In this document: positions 61,581 through 64,000 of the stretch, in pieces | How the letters are laid out: every line of letters starts with the position of its first letter | How positions within the stretch are numbered: position 1 is the first letter of the stretch | Source of the DNA: Mucilaginibacter sp. | Lineage (GTDB): Bacteria > Bacteroidota > Bacteroidia > Sphingobacteriales > Sphingobacteriaceae | NCBI RefSeq assembly: GCF_025359345.1 | Contig: NZ_JANYGQ010000035.1 | Coordinates: 1-64,000, forward strand | Direction of reading: 5' to 3' | Length of the DNA stretch: 64,000 nucleotides | Notes under the pieces: model-generated | What the model was told of the DNA's origin: nothing | Seen by the model: the letters and a program-made list of their open reading frames with translations, nothing else | The model's database searches: none | Translations under genes and position numbers: made by a program

Positions 61581-61621
61581 AAAGTCTCCCTTACCTTGGG
61601 AGTTTTAGAGGGGGCTTTGGG
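61581..61621. repeat. CTCCCTT/GGGAGTTTTAGAGGGGGC repeat
   Basis: AAAGTCTCCCTTACCTTGGG followed by AGTTTTAGAGGGGGCTTTGG resembles the CCCCCTAAAGGGGGAG repeat at 45974-46030 with the same flanking AGTTTTA. It is another copy of that family. Confidence 0.6.
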
Positions 61622-61696
61622 TCAGTTTTATAGAAGCGCGGATTATAGCAAACTTTCCTTGTATTGAGGAAATTTATTATAAAACTCCTCTTTTCG

Positions 61697-62242
61697 TTAC
61701 GGTGTCAATAATTTTTGAATTGTGTCCGCTGAATGAATTTCAATAGTTTTAAATAAATCTGACTTTAAAACATTTTGTGTTCCGGGTTCCTTGTGAGATA
61801 TGTACACCAGAGAATAATTACCGCGTTTCAGGAACTCTAGTAAAGTCTGATGCGAATATTTTTCAGCAGTATAGTCCTTTAATAATGACTGTATCTTTTG
61901 TTCATCCAAAAACAATAAAAAGTAAGCAGCGCCGCCGCTCTTTATTTTTTTCTCTTCGTCTCCACCATTCACCTGAAGCTTGACGGCTCCCGAATAAAAT
62001 TCATTACTAACCAGGAAAAAACCTGGATTTTCTGCAGCCGCTGTGTCGCTTTTTGCAAATAAAAACACATCCTCCCTGGTTCCATTAACTGCCTGAATAT
62101 AAAAAAGAACGGACTCTTCCTCGGTACGATAGTTTTGAATAAAAACATTTTTAAATGTTATAGACAGGTGGCTTTTATTGCAACCGGACAAGGAAATCGT
62201 AATGAAAAGCAAGAAAAATGGAATGCTACATCGTAAGTTCAT
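61697..62242 (-). CDS. Lipoprotein of unknown function
   Basis: I prefer the start at ATG 62242, because it begins a lipoprotein signal directly (MNLRCSIPFFLLFITISLSGCNKS; Cys about residue 21); the frame extends 11 codons upstream. The product has 181 residues, with no motif I can name. Later residues (EEESVLFYIQAVNGTREDVFLFAKSD) look beta-rich. It is probably membrane-anchored. It is one of several small exported-protein genes at this end of the window. Confidence 0.72.
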   Translation of the reverse strand: MNLRCSIPFFLLFITISLSGCNKSHLSITFKNVFIQNYRTEEESVLFYIQAVNGTREDVFLFAKSDTAAAENPGFFLVSNEFYSGAVKLQVNGGDEEKKIKSGGAAYFLLFLDEQKIQSLLKDYTAEKYSHQTLLEFLKRGNYSLVYISHKEPGTQNVLKSDLFKTIEIHSADTIQKLLTP

Positions 62243-62438
62243 ATTTGTGCGCTTGGTCATTGGCTTGGCGTTCATCTGCTGAACTGGACCACTTCAGCCA
62301 TATAATAAAACTATATTTTTACTGCTGAAAGTTAAAAGTACAGAAATTGTCCAACTATAGTATTACATCGAATAGCAACCATGCTGCCTAAAAGCAGGGC
62401 AGTAAATCCGAAGGTCTGGCGGTAGCAAAGGCAACTTA

Positions 62439-63113
62439 TCATTTCATTGCAATTGTCGACGTTTTACAAGTAAAATAAAACTTCCCACTAACCTGCGCTG
62501 TATCTAACATATTTCTAATACCTTTCGTATAGTATTTCGCTGAAGTATACGTTGCAAACCCGGTTAGTTGCTGGCCTTCTTTCATAGTTGGCCTTTCGTC
62601 AAGCAAAAGCGTTTGGAATTTACTTTTAACGGTCACTAATCGGGTAAAACTTGTATCTGTCAGCTTTGATTTGAAATAGTCGCCGTCTGTTTCCTCAAAA
62701 TACTTAAGGTCGAATTTATCCTCATTCAAATTAATAGTAAACCCAAAGCCGCCAAAAAAACCAGCGGCCACGCTTATCGTTAACGAGTCGCGATGCAATT
62801 CGCACTCGCATAAAACTGGGTCGCCTAAATCAAAAGGTTTTTGTACCGGCTTTTGCTTCCCGTTTTCATAGTTGGTTATAAAAATTCGGCCCCGGTTATA
62901 TTTAAAAAAATCATGCAATGGCGACTGCGCCTTCGCCATTATGCTGTCAAAGCTTTTCTCGTAGACATTATATGTTTGGAAGTCGTTCAGTTTAGGTATG
63001 TCACCAATGTGATAAGTATGGTTATAGACGTAAGGACTGGATACCTTTACTTTATGTTTACAGGAACAAGTTGCTATAAGAATTGAAAAAACGATAAAGT
63101 TTTTAATGTTCAT
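62439..63113 (-). CDS. Probable lipoprotein of unknown function
   Basis: The product has 224 residues beginning MNIKNFIVFSILIATCSCKHK, a lipoprotein-type signal (Cys at about 16 or 18). The remainder is mixed (YNVYEKSFDSIMAKAQSPLHDFFKYNRGRIF, CECELHRDSLTISVAAGFFGGFGFTINL) and I do not recognise it. The gene is separated from the next by 196 bp without features and from the preceding one by 46 bp. Confidence 0.7.
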   Translation of the reverse strand: MNIKNFIVFSILIATCSCKHKVKVSSPYVYNHTYHIGDIPKLNDFQTYNVYEKSFDSIMAKAQSPLHDFFKYNRGRIFITNYENGKQKPVQKPFDLGDPVLCECELHRDSLTISVAAGFFGGFGFTINLNEDKFDLKYFEETDGDYFKSKLTDTSFTRLVTVKSKFQTLLLDERPTMKEGQQLTGFATYTSAKYYTKGIRNMLDTAQVSGKFYFTCKTSTIAMK

Positions 63114-63159
63114 GTGTTAAGGCTGCTTTAATTCATTGGCTATATCCCAAAGCCATATG

Positions 63160-63393
63160 TTAGTCCCAAGGCTGGTGCACGTTACGAGTGACCGTTTCGG
63201 CAATGTTATTCAAATTACGCACATAAATGGTATCCTGTAAGCACGATATTATCAACATGCTTTTTTCATTGTCGGCAACCCTGATTTTTTGATTAGTCCC
63301 ATCAATTGCCTGGACATTGTACACTTGGGCATTACTTATTTTGCATGCGAGTACGGTAAATAATAGCAAAGCTATGAGCGTGCGTTTGGGCAT
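63160..63393 (-). CDS. Small exported protein of unknown function
   Basis: The product has 77 residues with a signal peptide (MPKRTLIALLLFTVLACKISNAQ), leaving a mature part of about 54 residues (VYNVQAIDGTNQKIRVADNEKSMLIISCLQDTIYVRNL). No family is recognised. It lies in the same orientation as its neighbours and may be co-transcribed with the gene at 62439-63113, which begins 46 bp after its stop. Confidence 0.55.
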   Translation of the reverse strand: MPKRTLIALLLFTVLACKISNAQVYNVQAIDGTNQKIRVADNEKSMLIISCLQDTIYVRNLNNIAETVTRNVHQPWD

Positions 63394-63473
63394 TGGGCGG
63401 ATTCTTTAATATACTGTTTCCTCAGGGTCAGTCAGAGACGACTCTGCGTTCGACTAATGGCAGGATTAATGTT

Positions 63474-63989
63474 TTATTGATCTTGACTTGCGTCCATTGC
63501 AAATGTGTTTTCTATTTCCGCAATCCATGGAGAGAATAAGGGATTTTTTGCAATCGAGGGGCACATTTTATAGGCTAACAAACGAACTTTTGAAAATAAA
63601 GTATACAACATCAAATTCAAATCCAATATGCTACCTGTAGTGTTTAAGGGTTTGAAACCTGAGATATCATTGTCGTTAAAAATTAAAATATATCTTCCAT
63701 TTTCGGCTTTTTTAAACGACAACAGGCGATCTCCTCCTTGTTCATAAAACCACAAATTGAATTCAACTTTATTATCATCATTGGCAAAACATATGAAGTT
63801 GTGTAATTCTTCCAAGAGTATACATAATTCAACACCTAAATTGATACAACTGTGGTCGCATATTTTTAGAACCAGCACAATTTCCCGCTCATAAAAAGAT
63901 TCGCTCAAATCATAAAGCACACTTGTTATATTTTGATACTCTTCATCAAATTCATATTCCGCGTAATCAATATCGTTAGGTGAAAGCAA
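63474..63989 (-). CDS. Hypothetical protein, start probably beyond the window
   Basis: The first usable codon inside the window is a TTG at 63989, but the frame stays open to the window edge, so the true start may lie outside. At least 171 residues are visible, acidic, with a possible beta-rich middle (KVEFNLWFYEQGGDRLLSFKKAENGRYILIFND) and a helical end. No signal peptide is seen. I do not recognise it. Confidence 0.6.
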   Translation of the reverse strand: MLSPNDIDYAEYEFDEEYQNITSVLYDLSESFYEREIVLVLKICDHSCINLGVELCILLEELHNFICFANDDNKVEFNLWFYEQGGDRLLSFKKAENGRYILIFNDNDISGFKPLNTTGSILDLNLMLYTLFSKVRLLAYKMCPSIAKNPLFSPWIAEIENTFAMDASQDQ

Positions 63990-64000
63990 TCTTTTACATT

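Larger units (their letters stand above)
61217..61696. other. Gene-free region upstream of maeB with promoter-like box, palindrome and repeats
   Basis: No gene is supported here. It contains GGTGGAAC/GTTCC words (61350-61400), a TAnnTTTG box on the minus strand (61410-61417), a perfect 15-bp palindrome (61479-61514) and a copy of the CTCCCTT/GGGAGTTTTAGAGGGGGC repeat (61581-61621). A message from the promoter box would have a leader of about 210 bases. Confidence 0.5.

Overview
The window looks like a chromosomal segment of a Sphingobacteriaceae-type Bacteroidota, most like Mucilaginibacter or Pedobacter. The evidence is SprA of the type IX secretion/gliding system, the miaB – sigma-54 regulator – lptE – secG – groES/groEL synteny, tandem BlaR1-like M56 peptidases with a BlaI repressor, TAnnTTTG-type promoter boxes and hardly any Shine-Dalgarno sequences. 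The genus is inferred, not proven.

Region by region. 1-~4500: the left end of a Mu-like transposable prophage, in the order B-type ATPase (cut by the window edge), DDE transposase, small Ner-like DNA-binding protein, divergent repressor, then a repeat-rich end region. 4593-9089: blaI and two BlaR1-like membrane peptidases whose C-termini carry repeats instead of a beta-lactam sensor. 9268-16755: alpha/beta hydrolase, recN, an ECF sigma factor with a membrane partner, fabI, a lipoprotein and a carboxypeptidase-regulatory-domain protein. 16862-21814: two tandem paralogous secreted MG2/plug-domain proteins. 22094-30084: dcd, a Gfo/Idh/MocA dehydrogenase with a PhyH dioxygenase, a phosphopantetheinyl transferase, lipB, an SGNH lipoprotein, a Tat-exported class V aminotransferase and L-serine ammonia-lyase. 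30205-37978: a membrane cluster (DUF5684, DUF2752, RDD, SpoIIM-like, DUF4129-like, DUF4350-like, MoxR, DUF58). 38104-39031: an MscS channel gene split by a 7-bp tandem repeat. 39317-47655 (all minus): groL, groS, secG, a repeat-rich TPR-like protein, lptE, an enhancer-binding regulator and miaB. 48080-50720: an AsmA-like protein and a GIN-domain protein. 51021-61192 (minus): sprA, ruvA and a malic enzyme. 61697-64000: four short unrecognised genes, three of them exported.

The most striking feature outside the genes is the density of short dispersed repeats. Nearly every non-operonic gap, and even the groS-groL gap, holds self-complementary low-complexity words from about ten families. One family (GCGAGGAACGA words) occurs three times, each time between converging genes. 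Repeat sequence has also been taken into coding sequence: an in-frame insert in recN and a new C-terminal tail on MiaB.

Best leads for something undescribed: the repeat-bearing BlaR1-like receptor pair next to a prophage end; the repeat families invading genes; the 7-bp repeat that switches the MscS frame; and the repeat-rich protein between lptE and secG. I found no CRISPR array, tRNA, rRNA or classical defence island.
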